DNA of 64,000 nucleotides, from contig CM026428.1 of the NCBI GenBank assembly GCA_014871385.1, forward strand, positions 9,902,772 through 9,966,771, given 5' to 3'. Numbering within the stretch: position 1 is the stretch's first letter; each line of letters begins with the position of its first letter. The position numbers and the translations under genes are program-made. Origin of the DNA: Ceratodon purpureus (lineage: Eukaryota > Streptophyta > Bryopsida > Pseudoditrichales > Ditrichaceae). Of this stretch, positions 38,330-49,137 are shown one piece after another. The notes under the pieces were generated by a model. It did no database searches. It saw nothing but the letters and a program-made list of their open reading frames with translations, and had not been told where the DNA came from.

Positions 38330-39578
38330 TACATTTTACACGCTCGGCATTTGTATTGCCGTTTCCTACACGTACAGTGTTGAACTTTCTTTCAAATTTG
38401 ATGCAATTAGTTTCCAGTTCCTGGAGAGCACGTCTTGGAGCAATGAATATTAGAGTTAACTTCTGAGAGAGAATGGAGATCAATTTCCAGTGTACCGTGT
38501 TCTGCAATAGTTGTAAATACATTAAATGGGAGTTGAAGTAGTTATCTGCAATGAACTGACCATGCATGTCTTAAAAGTTCCCTGAAAGTGGCAGCCGGAA
38601 TAGGTAAACTTTCATCATTCATTCTGTTGAATAAGAAAGATGATTGCCTCCAGACACCAGTTTTGATTTCCATTTGTGCAGATACAGGCGCAGGATTGTG
38701 GATGACTGAAGGGTACAACTGATCCTTGCACATGAAAGATGTAGCTGTTATAATCTTAGAGAATGTACAAAGAAGCTTGGCAATATCATCTCTGAAGTTC
38801 TGAATGCAATTAGAGAACTAAATGTGGTATTATTATGACAGAAAGTTAACATAGAAGGGCAACATTTCCAGATTCAGTGATATCCGAGATTCATTCGTGA
38901 ACAATCGAAGGGGCCGCGCCTGAACCTGATCCAAGAGCAAAATACTTTCCAATCCTCCAGGTCACCACATTGATGGAAATCTGAGTTTTCATACTTCAGC
39001 ACACCATCAGTACATGGGACTGGACAATTGAAAGCTGGATTTTCCTTGGGACGACTGTGCAAAACATTATGCTGAACATCAGCTAAGCCGTCAGATTTCT
39101 AAAACGCATTCTTTATGAAAGGAGCTTTTAGAAATCAACCTCTGCATCATCATCCACATCACATTCCTCTTGTCAGTGCTAATGAATCTTATGTTAGGAG
39201 CGGAGGAGAAACCCGGTCACAAATCAGCACCTTCGTAACCTTCGTAAAGATAGATCTGGTAGAGCGTGCTACAGCAACAGAATATAATCCTAACGCACAC
39301 GGAAGAAAACAATTACGAGTCATAATGTTTGCTTCAAGTCGTCTGCACATATACAATACCTGCAACATGTTCCAAGTGGTGACAACCTCGCATTGATCGA
39401 GTCCACCTCAAAAGCTATCAAGAATCACAGGAGCATCTAGACATATGGAAACTTAGATTTTCACAACTCACTTGGGCTCCAGTAAGATGAGCAATTCGAA
39501 ACTCAGGAATAATTTACATTTATGGGTGATGATGCTGAATTCCCAGTTCAAGTCCAGTCTTCACACAACTTAGTTCCG
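38330..39578. other. Spacer between convergent CCCH/KH and FKBP genes
   Basis: Moderate GC content. Part is presumably 3' untranslated sequence of the FKBP gene. Several short frames (39,062-38,874 minus; 39,115-39,396 plus) give no recognisable domain and I do not call them. Confidence 0.45.
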
Positions 39579-41139
39579 TCAAGAGGGAGCAATGGAAGCT
39601 TTCTGAAGCTCCACAACGTACTCAAGCGTTGCATTCCCTGGAATTTTGGCTCCTGAGCTCAATGTTGTCCCTGCCTCCCCAAATGCAAACGCTGCTGGAA
39701 CCGTGATTCGCCTCTTTCCACCGACTTTAGTGGATCGCAGCACGTACTCCACGCCATCACACATACCCCCGGACAAAGGCCTAGCTCCGAAGATGAAGGC
39801 AACTGGGCGTTTTCCTTTCGCAGTTGTGTCGATAAAAGCCTCCCCCGTGCTCCCGACCCGTCCTGTGAGGTTAATCACCACCAAGTCTCCACGCTGGGGA
39901 GAAGATCCTCCTCCTTCCCGCAGCTCCGTGTAACGAATCCCATTCGGAAGTGTCACTTCTTTCGAGCCCTCCACATCCCTGTTGCGAGTCTCAAAATCAG
40001 TACACCAGGCATCCATAACTCACCCATTGCATACATCATTACCGTAATGGGTGTCAAAGAGGGTGAACGCATTCGCTGGTTTTACAGCAAAGGGACTGAT
40101 AATATTAATCACCTTGTCATTCACCAAAGAATTCCATCACCAACCTTCAAAATGGGAAGATCATCTCTAAATGAGAGTTTTCAGAGGCCCTATCTCCCAC
40201 TTTGAAGAGCCTCTCTTCCATCTCCGAAGCATTCACTAACATCATTCACCAATCCATTCTCCTATCTTAAAACCCACTATTGCAAAAGGACCAGACAAAC
40301 TTCGTCCAACTTAAGTCACATCATTCCCATCCTTCCAGCATCCTCATATCACATGTTTCTAAAATCCAAACTCAAACCCTAACAACCCACCCACATTGCC
40401 TGAAATTCACATACTCAAGCCAACGGCACATAGATTTAGGTTGTTCAGCATTGCTCAAAGACCTCCAGTGGCACCTAGTAAAGACATATGTTGCTGGAAG
40501 AACTCGCAGCTAAGAATGGTCAAATTGTATAGTGATTAAGAAAGAACACTATGCTGCGCGGAGTTGTAATGAAATTGATCCAAAACTAGGTCGACAATTG
40601 AGTGGACACTTGGCTGATAAGCCTGTGAATGCATACCTCGTCCCTTGTTCCTCGCGAAACACTTCATTCCGTGTCTTCACCTGCTCCGAAATCACGCCAA
40701 ATGCGAGGACTCCCACCCACGCCAACCCCGCCCCGAGCCCAAACCTGCGAGTCAAATTCGACGAGATCCAATCTGTGGAATCCGCGGCGCGCGGAGCGTC
40801 TGCTCGCCTCCGCCTCGCCCCGGTACCAACACTCTCTCCTCCAGCCGCTCCCGCCTCCGGCACAGTGCTCCCCTCCGCCTCGCCCACGCTTCCACCCCCA
40901 CTCGTGGACGCCTCCCCATCCTCAGACGTCGCAGCGCAACGACATCGCTGCTGCACATGCCTGGCGCCAACTGAAACAGAAGATGCAGCGGAAATCGTGC
41001 CAAAATGTCGATGTTTCTGGGGAATGGCAAAGGCCGGCGTCGATGGTGCCATTGCCATGACTCCGGTGGTCGCCATCGCCATCGCCATCGCCATCCAGAG
41101 ATTTGTGCCTTCCTTTCCAGACACACCAAATTTCGGCAC
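39579..41139 (-). CDS. Plastid FKBP-type peptidyl-prolyl isomerase, FKBP17-like
   Basis: Two exons, complement(join(39579..39978, 40637..41139)), phase-2 GT-AG intron, 300 aa. Residues 1 to about 70 look like a chloroplast transit peptide (Ala/Ser/Thr/Arg-rich). Arg131-Arg132 followed by a hydrophobic stretch to about 150 resembles a twin-arginine thylakoid-lumen signal or a membrane anchor. The FKBP fold runs from about 172 (LPNGIRYTEL) to 300, with RGDLVVINLTGRV, VAFIFG, GGKRRITVPAAFAFG and ATLEYVVEL. Several residues of the classic FK506 pocket are replaced, as in other lumenal FKBPs, so isomerase activity may be weak. The start is uncertain: four in-frame ATGs sit in an ATGGCG repeat at residues 16-23 (from 41,094). 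The FKBP17 subgroup call is from memory of family sequences. Confidence 0.85.
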
Positions 41140-42908
41140 AAAGCAAGCTACTCAGAAACGAAACAAATAAGTTATCTGATTTCGGATAACATTATGATCC
41201 AATTGGACAGGTCTCCCGAAACTCGGAATCACATGATCTCCGGTTTGTCTGCAGAAGTTAATGATCGAAGGCTGTCCTCTTGTGTGGAGATCTGGAGACG
41301 GCTCAGATGCTCGGAACTCCTTTGTAACTCTCACGATTGCGTTGCCGACTTATCTGTCTCATTTAAACTCGTCTATGGTTGGCTTTCTGATCTTCACCTT
41401 CAAGCACATGCTGATCATCGACATTCCATGTCAATCAGTTGAGACTTAGAATTCAGGATTGGTTGCATCGCAGTTTTAAACTGTCCCGGATTAAAATACG
41501 ACAGTTTAAAATACCACCGTCGTTAATCATTTTTTCTATCACAGTTTGTTGTAACCTGCCTCTACTACGAATCTAAGCATGCTGAAGCAAACTGATTGTA
41601 CTAGAATCTCAAGGATTGAATCTTGACAACAACCTGGTGAAATAGAGATCTAGCTGGTGCCAAATTTGAAATCAGTTCAGAGTTTTTGCTCTACTGAAAC
41701 ATTGGGTCTTGTTGTAGAGATGAAGACAAGTTGAACAACTTCAGTTGGGTGGCTCAACTTCCAAGTGTTGGAACTTGGGCCCAGGCTGAGATATTTCTAT
41801 AATTTTCCTGTTTTTGAAACAAGGCGACTGCAGGAAAAATTCCATTGCTGACAGGGTTAAATATTCCCAGCCCCCCTAATCGCCAAGAGACGCACAGGCT
41901 CCAGGTTGCTGGCACAGTCACCTTCTTTTCTCGGCAAGCAGACATGGCGATAATGATACACTCATTCGTTCTATTAGTCCCTTACTTGTGGCCAAGCTAT
42001 TTGGATGCCTAATTGCAACTCCCCAGGTGGCGGAGCCCGGCGCAGCTACGATCACACATGATTGGGTAGAATCCCTCTCCAGGTTCTCGCATGCGGAGGT
42101 GACCAGATTCACAAGGCAATTAGATGGCTTATTATAAACACCAAACAAAAATGAGCAGCTTGAAATATCTGTTGCCCATGTTCAAGGATTGACTTCCTCG
42201 AAATAGCGATGTTCATCATTCGGGTGTAGGTGAGATGCTAAGATTTTGTTGTAGATTTTATTAACGCAACAGAGTTTAACACCACACAGCAGCAATTGGT
42301 AGTGGACGATTTGTAGTTTAGGGGACTCATCAGTGGAAATATGTGTTCATTGGACTTGTGAACTGTGAATCGTTTTGAAGATGATTTGGAGATTGAACAG
42401 CAATGGAGTGTGTAAGTAAACTGAGAATGATAACAGAGCAGAATCATACCAAATGGTAAAACAATAACAGGAAACAATATAAGTTGGTGGACAGAGGATT
42501 AATACTTACATATTGTGAAAATTTTAATGCATGACTAACAGTACATCATTGAGAGCTCGGAAGACATCGTTTGAACGTGTCAACTGATTCTCAAGCAGGT
42601 GTCTACGAACTGATACACAGCAGTAGAACTAATTAAACTCATTCTAGGCCATCAAAGACCGAAGATAATGTGCACCGCCAGGCAACCGAATGTTGGCTAA
42701 CGAGCGCACAAGCTCATATTTACAACTAAAGAGAAGATTCGTGACTATTGCAGTACAATAAAAAAAAATTAATTTATTGGATTCAAATATTCCAGTGCTG
42801 GTGCTTGAAAAATGACCGCGCCAGGAAGTCTGCACCGGCTTGTTGATGTCTTCGGAAGAGCTGTCAACCACAACCGCTCGCTACAAATGCAAGCAGACAG
42901 ACCGATCG
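41140..42908. other. FKBP upstream region and spacer to the PP2C gene
   Basis: The first few hundred bases after 41,139 should hold the FKBP promoter (the gene runs leftwards). No TATA box is convincing. Up to 42,908 nothing else is recognised; the right end is 3' untranslated sequence of the PP2C gene. Short minus-strand frames near 41,754-42,148 have no domain. Confidence 0.4.
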
Positions 42909-45260
42909 TTATGAGAAAGTTGAGGCTTTTGTAGAGGAAAACTCTGTTCTCAGGTCCACCACGATGATGGTCACGTCGTCGTGGAATTTCCTCCTGCGCC
43001 CGATTGGTATCGACTTCAGTTGATCCAGCGGAATCCCTGCACGTTCATCAACCGATCGACAAGAATAAGCTTCCATTAAAATTCAATGCACACAATACAG
43101 TGATCCTTGCAATCTTTCGAACTGGGAATGAGTTCCACATCCCAATTTGGACATTACAAGGGACGAATTCCAGAAGTATATAGCCTTTGAAGAGAGAAGG
43201 AAAAACGTAGGCACCGAACTACTGGATCAAAACCAAATTGATTACAAACTACTTTCATACAAAGCTAGTCTCCAGGAGTCTCCAGTTTTTCGTTTGAAAA
43301 GAATTATTTCTCGGATGAGATTCAGAAAGAGTGGTGTCGACTCTTGACCATGGCTACTTTAGCTCACTCACACCAGGGATGGAAACAAATAACCTAACTG
43401 AGAACAACTTTTAAGGATAACTTTGACACTCAGTCATTGTCACATTCACATAATAACAATGCCATCGGTGCACTGCACATTGTCTCTCAGAAGCTCACGA
43501 GGGAATTCAATTTCGTACCAGCATTGTGAGCGGCGCGAATGAGCAGCTGATCAACCATGTACTTGGCAGGATCACCAGTCGGATGAGCCGTTAAGAATTT
43601 GTTGATGTATTCCACAACTTCTTCATTCGTGAAGAAGTCGAACAAGCCATCGCTCCCAATGACCACGAACTTGTCCTCGGGTTGCACTTGAAGACGGTTC
43701 ACTGAAGGAGTGACAGTCAAGTACGGTGGACTGCTCAAGTCCCTCACGCGCAATATGCCCATCAATGCATTGTTCATAACAGTCTGCAACTCACAAATTC
43801 AGAAAAAAATTAGTTCAATGACGGAGTGAGAATTTGAAAAAGGTTTAATCAAAGCCTGATAAATTTTCACAAGCCATGAATTCATGAGATAATTGATGGC
43901 TCACCTTCTTCAGGTAACCAGCACCGAAAGCGCGAGTGACGCGAAGCTTGCCCTTGAGGCGGCCATTGCTGATGGCTCTCGGATCCTCGGGATGCTCGTT
44001 CATGACCCGCTCCCGCTCCCGGGGATCCTCAACAATGTGACGCTCGGTCAGCTCCACAGCATGCAAGGACGGTGTCTTCATGCTCATCACGGAGGAATTC
44101 GGAGCCCTTGAAGTCGCAAGAACAGCTCGACTGTCACCCAAATTTAAAGTATACAAGTTGCGACCATACATCAGCACGACCAACACACAGGAGCCAACCA
44201 TGACAAGATCGGGCCGCTCCTGCATTTCCTGCTCAACTTTTTCCAAAAAATCACTCTCTGTTTGATACAACGCTTGCCGTAGCCCATCTAAGACACCTTG
44301 TCGAAACTGAGGCAAGTCTGAGCTGATCGAATCCTCACTTAGCGACAAAGCACCGTCGCGTTCCGTCAAGTCATCCATCACTGTATCCATATCGCTGTCC
44401 GCTGAATTCTCCACCATCGCATCATCATCTCCCGAGTTGGCGCTATCGTCGGCGTCCAGGAGAGCTTGCCGCTTCTGAGCCTTGTGCTCCAACAAGCGCA
44501 AATTGAGCCCAATATTCTCATAGAGAGTCCCTGCCAAAAAATCAGCAGCGTCACGGCCGTTGAATCCATCGTAGATCCCACAATACAGCCATCCTTTGTC
44601 CTCCGAGCACACAGCCTGCACCCGATCCTCCCCAGCTGCGCCACCGGCCATCTGCACATCTCTAGCGTGAAGAAAACTATTTCGGTTCGCATCTGCAAAG
44701 CTGGCTGCATACGAAGCTAAATCCCCCAGCTCGGCAGGCACCGACTGGCTGCCAATCCCGCGTACACTGTTGAGCACCGTAAGAGATGACAAGTCGCTCT
44801 TCAGAGACGAAGTACGATACAAAGGATCCATTTTCCTGAATGTCTTCGGAGAGTCCAGACCCGGGAGTATCTCATCCCCCAGTTTGCCGTTGCATATGCT
44901 GCTGTTGGCTAGGGTGGCATTAGCACCCAATGCAGCTCCTGACAGGGATGAGAACGAGCTGTTCCTTCGACCATTTCGGAAGCCGTTGGGTAAAGTGACG
45001 GAGAATGTGCCCTCCACGGAACTCAGTTCGGAGATGGTCTCAGGTGAGTGGCCCATTCTGTGGTTCCCTGAGGAGCCCTGGGTGGATTGGCATTGATAAC
45101 CAAAGTGCACGCTCAACTCTTCCGTGGATTCGCCTTCTTTCCGAACCTCGACAACTTCGTCATGCATGGAGTTCTGCTTTGATGCTGTCCCACTCCCTTC
45201 ATCTGTGGGCAGGAACTCTCCCATTCCACCATCACGATCTGTTGATACCTTGGCCCCCAT
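42909..45260 (-). CDS. POLTERGEIST-like protein phosphatase 2C
   Basis: Three exons, complement(join(42909..43036, 43519..43783, 43905..45260)), consistent phases, 582 aa. The N terminus MGAKVS fits an N-myristoylation signal (Gly2, Ser6), as in the membrane-bound POL/PLL phosphatases. A Ser-rich low-complexity part precedes the PP2C domain. Metal-binding and catalytic motifs: GEDR 210-213, YDGFNG 230-235, GDSR 375-378, GSDGLFD 495-501, HDD 559-561. An acidic insert (about 269-300) and a long gap between YDGFNG and GDSR are typical of the POL/PLL group. At 582 aa it is shorter than Arabidopsis POL. POL/PLLs act downstream of receptor kinases such as CLAVATA1 in stem-cell control; that role here is inferred. 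The leader carries at least one 5' UTR intron (acceptor TTTTCAG near 45,495). Confidence 0.92.
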
Positions 45261-47020
45261 CTTTGCTGTGCTGAATCACACACACTCCCCTGCCTACCTA
45301 ATCCCATGCGCTTCACCTCCCGAGATTCTCCACTTGCGCCGTCTCATAGAGGTACCAGAATCCTCAAACTCTACAATTGCTACTACTTGGAATCAGCAGC
45401 CATGCTAGAGAATTTTCTACTGTTTTTCCAAACCTTGAGATCCCTATCTCTCATATGCTCAACAAGCATCACTTTCCGTATAAAGAGGGTGGTCACTACC
45501 TGAAAAACAAAGAACCAGGCATAAGATACTCATAAAGTAGGGACTGTCTTTGAGAATCTGGCACCATCTGTAAGGCAAAGAGAAAACATACCGACCATCA
45601 AAACCTCAAAAATCATGGAATAAATCACATCGACCTCTTGGGCATGACTCTTTTGGCAGCCTCCTCAATAAGCATGCGAAAGCGAGAACATCATAACAAC
45701 ATGGTCGTTCGACTCATCTAATCGTAAAATATTCATCAAAAATTCATCAAAAATTCATAACAAAGAACTTGATTAAACCTAGTTCATATCCACGCTTCGG
45801 CTAACCTTCAGCTAAAAGGATACATCTCTATCTCCTCACACGCATAAAAACCTGAGATCTTCCACTACTGAGCTTCTGCTTTAGCATCTACACAAAAGAA
45901 TAATCACTGCAGAATTCAAGGGAAACAAAGATGCTGTTTCTGGAAAAAAAACGGAGAGATGGACCAAAACTTCCGAGATCCATCTTTCCAGAAATCCAAC
46001 CTAAGCTGCGGCCTACTTCGAAAAACGACTTACATAGTGGCCAAACTCCGCAGAGCTTATGGAGCACTATTCGACAAGTAATTAGTTCCATAAACCATCG
46101 TGGTCACAAACTTCACGTCAGCGGGTACGAATCCTCGAACATATGTTCATATTCGTGACCTTCCCACACTTATGCCGTGAGGTTTTCAAGAGAGATTCCG
46201 AATCGGACTTAAGATTCCTGTAGAGCTGGCACGAAAAAACAAAGCGTGCACCAGCCGAAATCGTGGCAGCTCCAGGAAAAGAGACGAAACCCCACACGTA
46301 CCGCAACAATCCCCTCCGCATCAACACCACGCACGAAAAGAAAAAGCGAATCTTCGAGTCCCTCTCAAACACTTCAAAAGGAATCCCAACAAAGCAATCA
46401 CACATGAAGCAGCCGATTGAGAAACCAAACGATCAATTCCCTTTCCAGGAACAAAAACACCAATTTTGAACTCACTTCTTCAAAAAAACAAAACCCAATT
46501 GAAAAATCACAAAAAAATTAAAAGTTAGAAAATAAAAAAGAAAAGAAAACTAGTGCCCTCCAATAAACACAATGACTCGCGCACGCACTGGATGTGATGG
46601 ACCCATCTTCATACAAACACCCGAACAAAACTCCCTCCACTCACGCAATGAAAGAAATAAAAAACCAACCTTTACCACCCTCAACAATCAATCATCAAAA
46701 CCCATCTAAGATGACACCTTTGAAGAGGAAAAGGACGAGAACAAGGACTCCTTTCCAAGCTCCCACCTAGAGGACTAAGCGTATGAAGCTATGGCGATGG
46801 TGAGGGTAGATCAAAACTAAAACCGAAACGATCCCCTTCACCCCTAAACATCAACACCAGTAAACCAAACTCTTGTTCAAAAGAAAAAAAAAACAACAAC
46901 AAAGGACCGGTCTCTTAGCACCCACCTAGACCACTAAGTTGTAGTAACAAAAAGGATAGATTGAAATGCAGAATGTTGCCCTAGCATGTCACTGCAAGCT
47001 TATGCACCATGGACGATTCC

Positions 47021-47034
47021 TTAACCCCTAAAGA
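47021..47034. other. Solitary TTAA-transposon-like end
   Basis: TTAACCCCTAAAGA matches the first 13 bases of copies A and C, but no inverted partner lies within the next kilobase on either side. It may be a chance match or the remains of a broken copy. Confidence 0.3.
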
Positions 47035-47056
47035 TCAATTAAACACAAACCAAACA

Positions 47057-47175
47057 GGGCTAGTTTATGAAAACAGGACTGGTTTGAGAAAAACAAAACA
47101 GGTTAAGTTGTGAAAACTGCTGGTTTGTGGAAAAACAGAACTGGTTTATGGACACAAAACTGGTTTGTGGAAACA
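47057..47175. repeat. Degenerate minisatellite, unit about 19-25 bp
   Basis: About six copies of a unit like ACTGGTTTGTGGAAAAACA lie head to tail, with changes in length and base. The sequence is inside the presumed PP2C leader. Confidence 0.65.
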
Positions 47176-47700
47176 CACACCTAGAGCACTAAGTAGCGAT
47201 GAAGGTGAAGTTGGATTGGTATGCAGAATGTTGGAGTGAGATAACTTAAGTAGACAAGGAGTGGCACCATGGTGACTGAGTGAGGTGAAGAGAAAAGGTG
47301 AGGCTGAGCAGATGGGGTACAACACTGTGACTGCGGTGTCCGAGAGGAGAGTGAGACGACGAGACTCGGGGAAGCGAGAACCGAAAAATGAAAAGAGGAA
47401 AGCAGAAGCTGTGATACTAGTGTCTAGACACGAAGATTCAGTGTAGAGCGGAGGAATGAATGACGGAGTGATGATGATGAGGTGTAACTTAGGCTGGAGA
47501 AAACAGGGCCGAGTTGCAGCAGGCAGGGGAGGGATACCTTACTCGGGGGGTGCCATGGCATGCTGCTTTGTCCCTTCCGGGCTTTGGAGAGGCCTGTCTG
47601 GGTTGCTCCTCGGAGAGGGAGGAGAAGAGAGGGCAGGTCCCACCTGGGCAGGGGAGTTTATGATTGATTATATTTATTTATGTGTTAATTCTGCACTGGG

Positions 47701-48110
47701 TTAAACTTGTCATGGTGCTATTTTCAATGACAGAGAGAATCATCTCTTAGTACTGCGACCAACCACCAGTGGTTTCTAGCTTTTTTATTTTTATTTTTAA
47801 AACACGTAACACTTTGGTATCACTGGTTTCTAGCTTTTTTTTCCGGTCTGGGATTATCTCATCCTGGGCTTCACTTCTTGTGGTTTGGAATTAGATTTTG
47901 TTTCTTTTGATGGTTTATTCTTTTTTGTTTATTTAGTTTTGAAGGGGATGAAATAGATTGCACTGTAGAGAAACTGTTCATGGGGTAGGTGGTGGTGCTA
48001 CTGTGAGTGAAGTGATAGTGTGTGTCATGGTAACATCAGTGAACTTCCGCTGTGTCAATCAGACATCAGGCTGACAAGATAGGGATCTTACATGATGTAT
48101 TCAAAACTAA
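47701..48110. other. Intergenic DNA
   Basis: T-rich, moderately AT-rich. No gene or repeat recognised except two copies of GGTTTCTAGCTTTTTT near 47,772 and 47,826. Confidence 0.45.
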
Positions 48111-48202
48111 GAGCATCCTCAGTCCCTTCCTGTAAACCCTTCAAGAGACTTTGACGGACAATTACATCACAATTACAGGTTGAGTGGAATTTTGGTCCTC
48201 CC

Positions 48203-48750
48203 TTAACCCTTTAACGTCCCGATTCATCACTGTTTTCAAAGATTTGTTATAAAATGGTTGATGAAAATGGAAAATGGATTTGATGTACAAAACAAAGTTG
48301 TAGATGTCAATGTGAAGATAACATCCGTACGGTTAGATTAATTATATTTATTAATAATATTTTTAAAGTAATTTTGCAAGGTTTTCTTTTGTAATTCAAT
48401 TAAAAATCCAAAATTAACACTAAATTTTTTTAAAATATTGTAATGAGATTGGAATAACATGCATTACAAGATGGTATAGTTTCCATTATTTGATTCTACT
48501 TATTATGAAAAATCATGTTTAAGGTCTCTCTTTTTGAACTAAGATTGAAACTTGATATAAATCACTTTTGTAATTTTTCAAAAATTCACATTATCTTATT
48601 CTGAAAATCCAAACCGTACAAATAGTATAAAACTAGCACAAGAATTGGAAAAAAAAGGAAATGGATGAAAAACATTTTGCAGGACAGAAAACAAGCTCCT
48701 GAAATTCATCCGGCGTCCAGATTCTGGACGCCGGTGCGTTAAAGGGTTAA
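48203..48750. mobile_element. TTAA-flanked DNA transposon, copy F (548 bp), nested
   Basis: Starts TTAACCCTTTAACG and ends with its exact complement CGTTAAAGGGTTAA, a 14-bp perfect inverted repeat including the target. It lies inside the PIF-like MITE, so it is younger than its host. The inside is AT-rich without a reading frame. Confidence 0.7.
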
Positions 48751-48788
48751 AGGTGATGTGTAAACAATTTCTTTACTTGGTTGTTTTG

Positions 48789-48877
48789 AAACTCTTTATT
48801 TATTTATTTTTGGACAAATGGTACTTTTATTACCAATGAGAGAACATACAAGAAACCAAAAAAAAAAAAACTCTTTA
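48789..48877 (+). mobile_element. Short poly(A)-tailed insertion with 10-bp target duplication
   Basis: AAACTCTTTA occurs at 48,789-48,798 and 48,868-48,877 and brackets a 69-bp insert that ends in a run of about 13 A. It contains TTTTATTACCAATGAG. The pattern is that of a severely 5'-truncated LINE or SINE copy, inserted in the PIF-like MITE. Confidence 0.5.
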
Positions 48878-49137
48878 ATAAGTTGTGAAAGAAATCCAAA
48901 CCCAAGTGTAGTGAAAAGAAAATAGAAAGATGAGAGCTTGAAATTTTCTATTTCCCACGATTTAAGGGTGGCCTTTAATGGCTGTAATTTAGTGGTCGAC
49001 GGCCCTTTAGAAGTTGTGGCTTGAATGAGAAAGGTGTTTACAGGTCACCATTGGGAGCTTAGAGGACCCTTAAGCCTTTAACGCAGATGTAGCCGGATGG
49101 AGGTTTAAGGACTTAAGGGTCAACTCGGGATGCTCTA

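Larger units (their letters stand above)
46762..47235. repeat. Three dispersed direct repeats in the PP2C leader
   Basis: The motif CCACCTAGAGGACTAAG at about 46,765, CCACCTAGACCACTAAG at about 46,922 and CACCTAGAGCACTAAG at about 47,177 each begins a longer similar block. The last two continue alike for about 60 bases, ending in ATGCAGAATGTTG. Spacing is about 155 and 255 bp; the larger gap holds the minisatellite and the solo TTAA end. Confidence 0.6.
45261..47700 (-). promoter_or_regulatory. Long leader and promoter of the PP2C gene
   Basis: An acceptor (TTTTCAG, minus strand) near 45,495 shows that the 5' UTR is spliced. The stretch 46,200-46,700 is A/C-rich on the plus strand, thus G/T-rich in sense, like other leaders here. 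GC rises again at 47,280-47,650, where pyrimidine-rich 5' UTR sequence and an AT-rich TATA-like stretch (about 47,660-47,680) suggest the start site. Direct repeats and a minisatellite lie in the middle. Confidence 0.4.
48111..49137. mobile_element. PIF/Harbinger-type (Tourist-like) MITE carrying two nested insertions
   Basis: Left end GAGCATCCTCAGTCCC, right end CAACTCGGGATGCTC, imperfect inverted repeats flanked by TAA on both sides, the 3-bp target duplication typical of PIF/Harbinger. Without its inserts the element is about 400 bp. It is interrupted by the TTAA transposon F (48,203-48,750) and by a small poly(A) insertion at 48,799-48,867. No transposase frame. Confidence 0.6.

Noticed and set aside
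38874-39396. Short frames between the CCCH/KH and FKBP genes
   Set aside because: No domains, no splice support, and the interval is mostly 3' untranslated or spacer DNA.
41754-42148. Minus-strand frames of 63-76 codons
   Set aside because: Protein-like in places but no motif, no splice joins and no leader signature.
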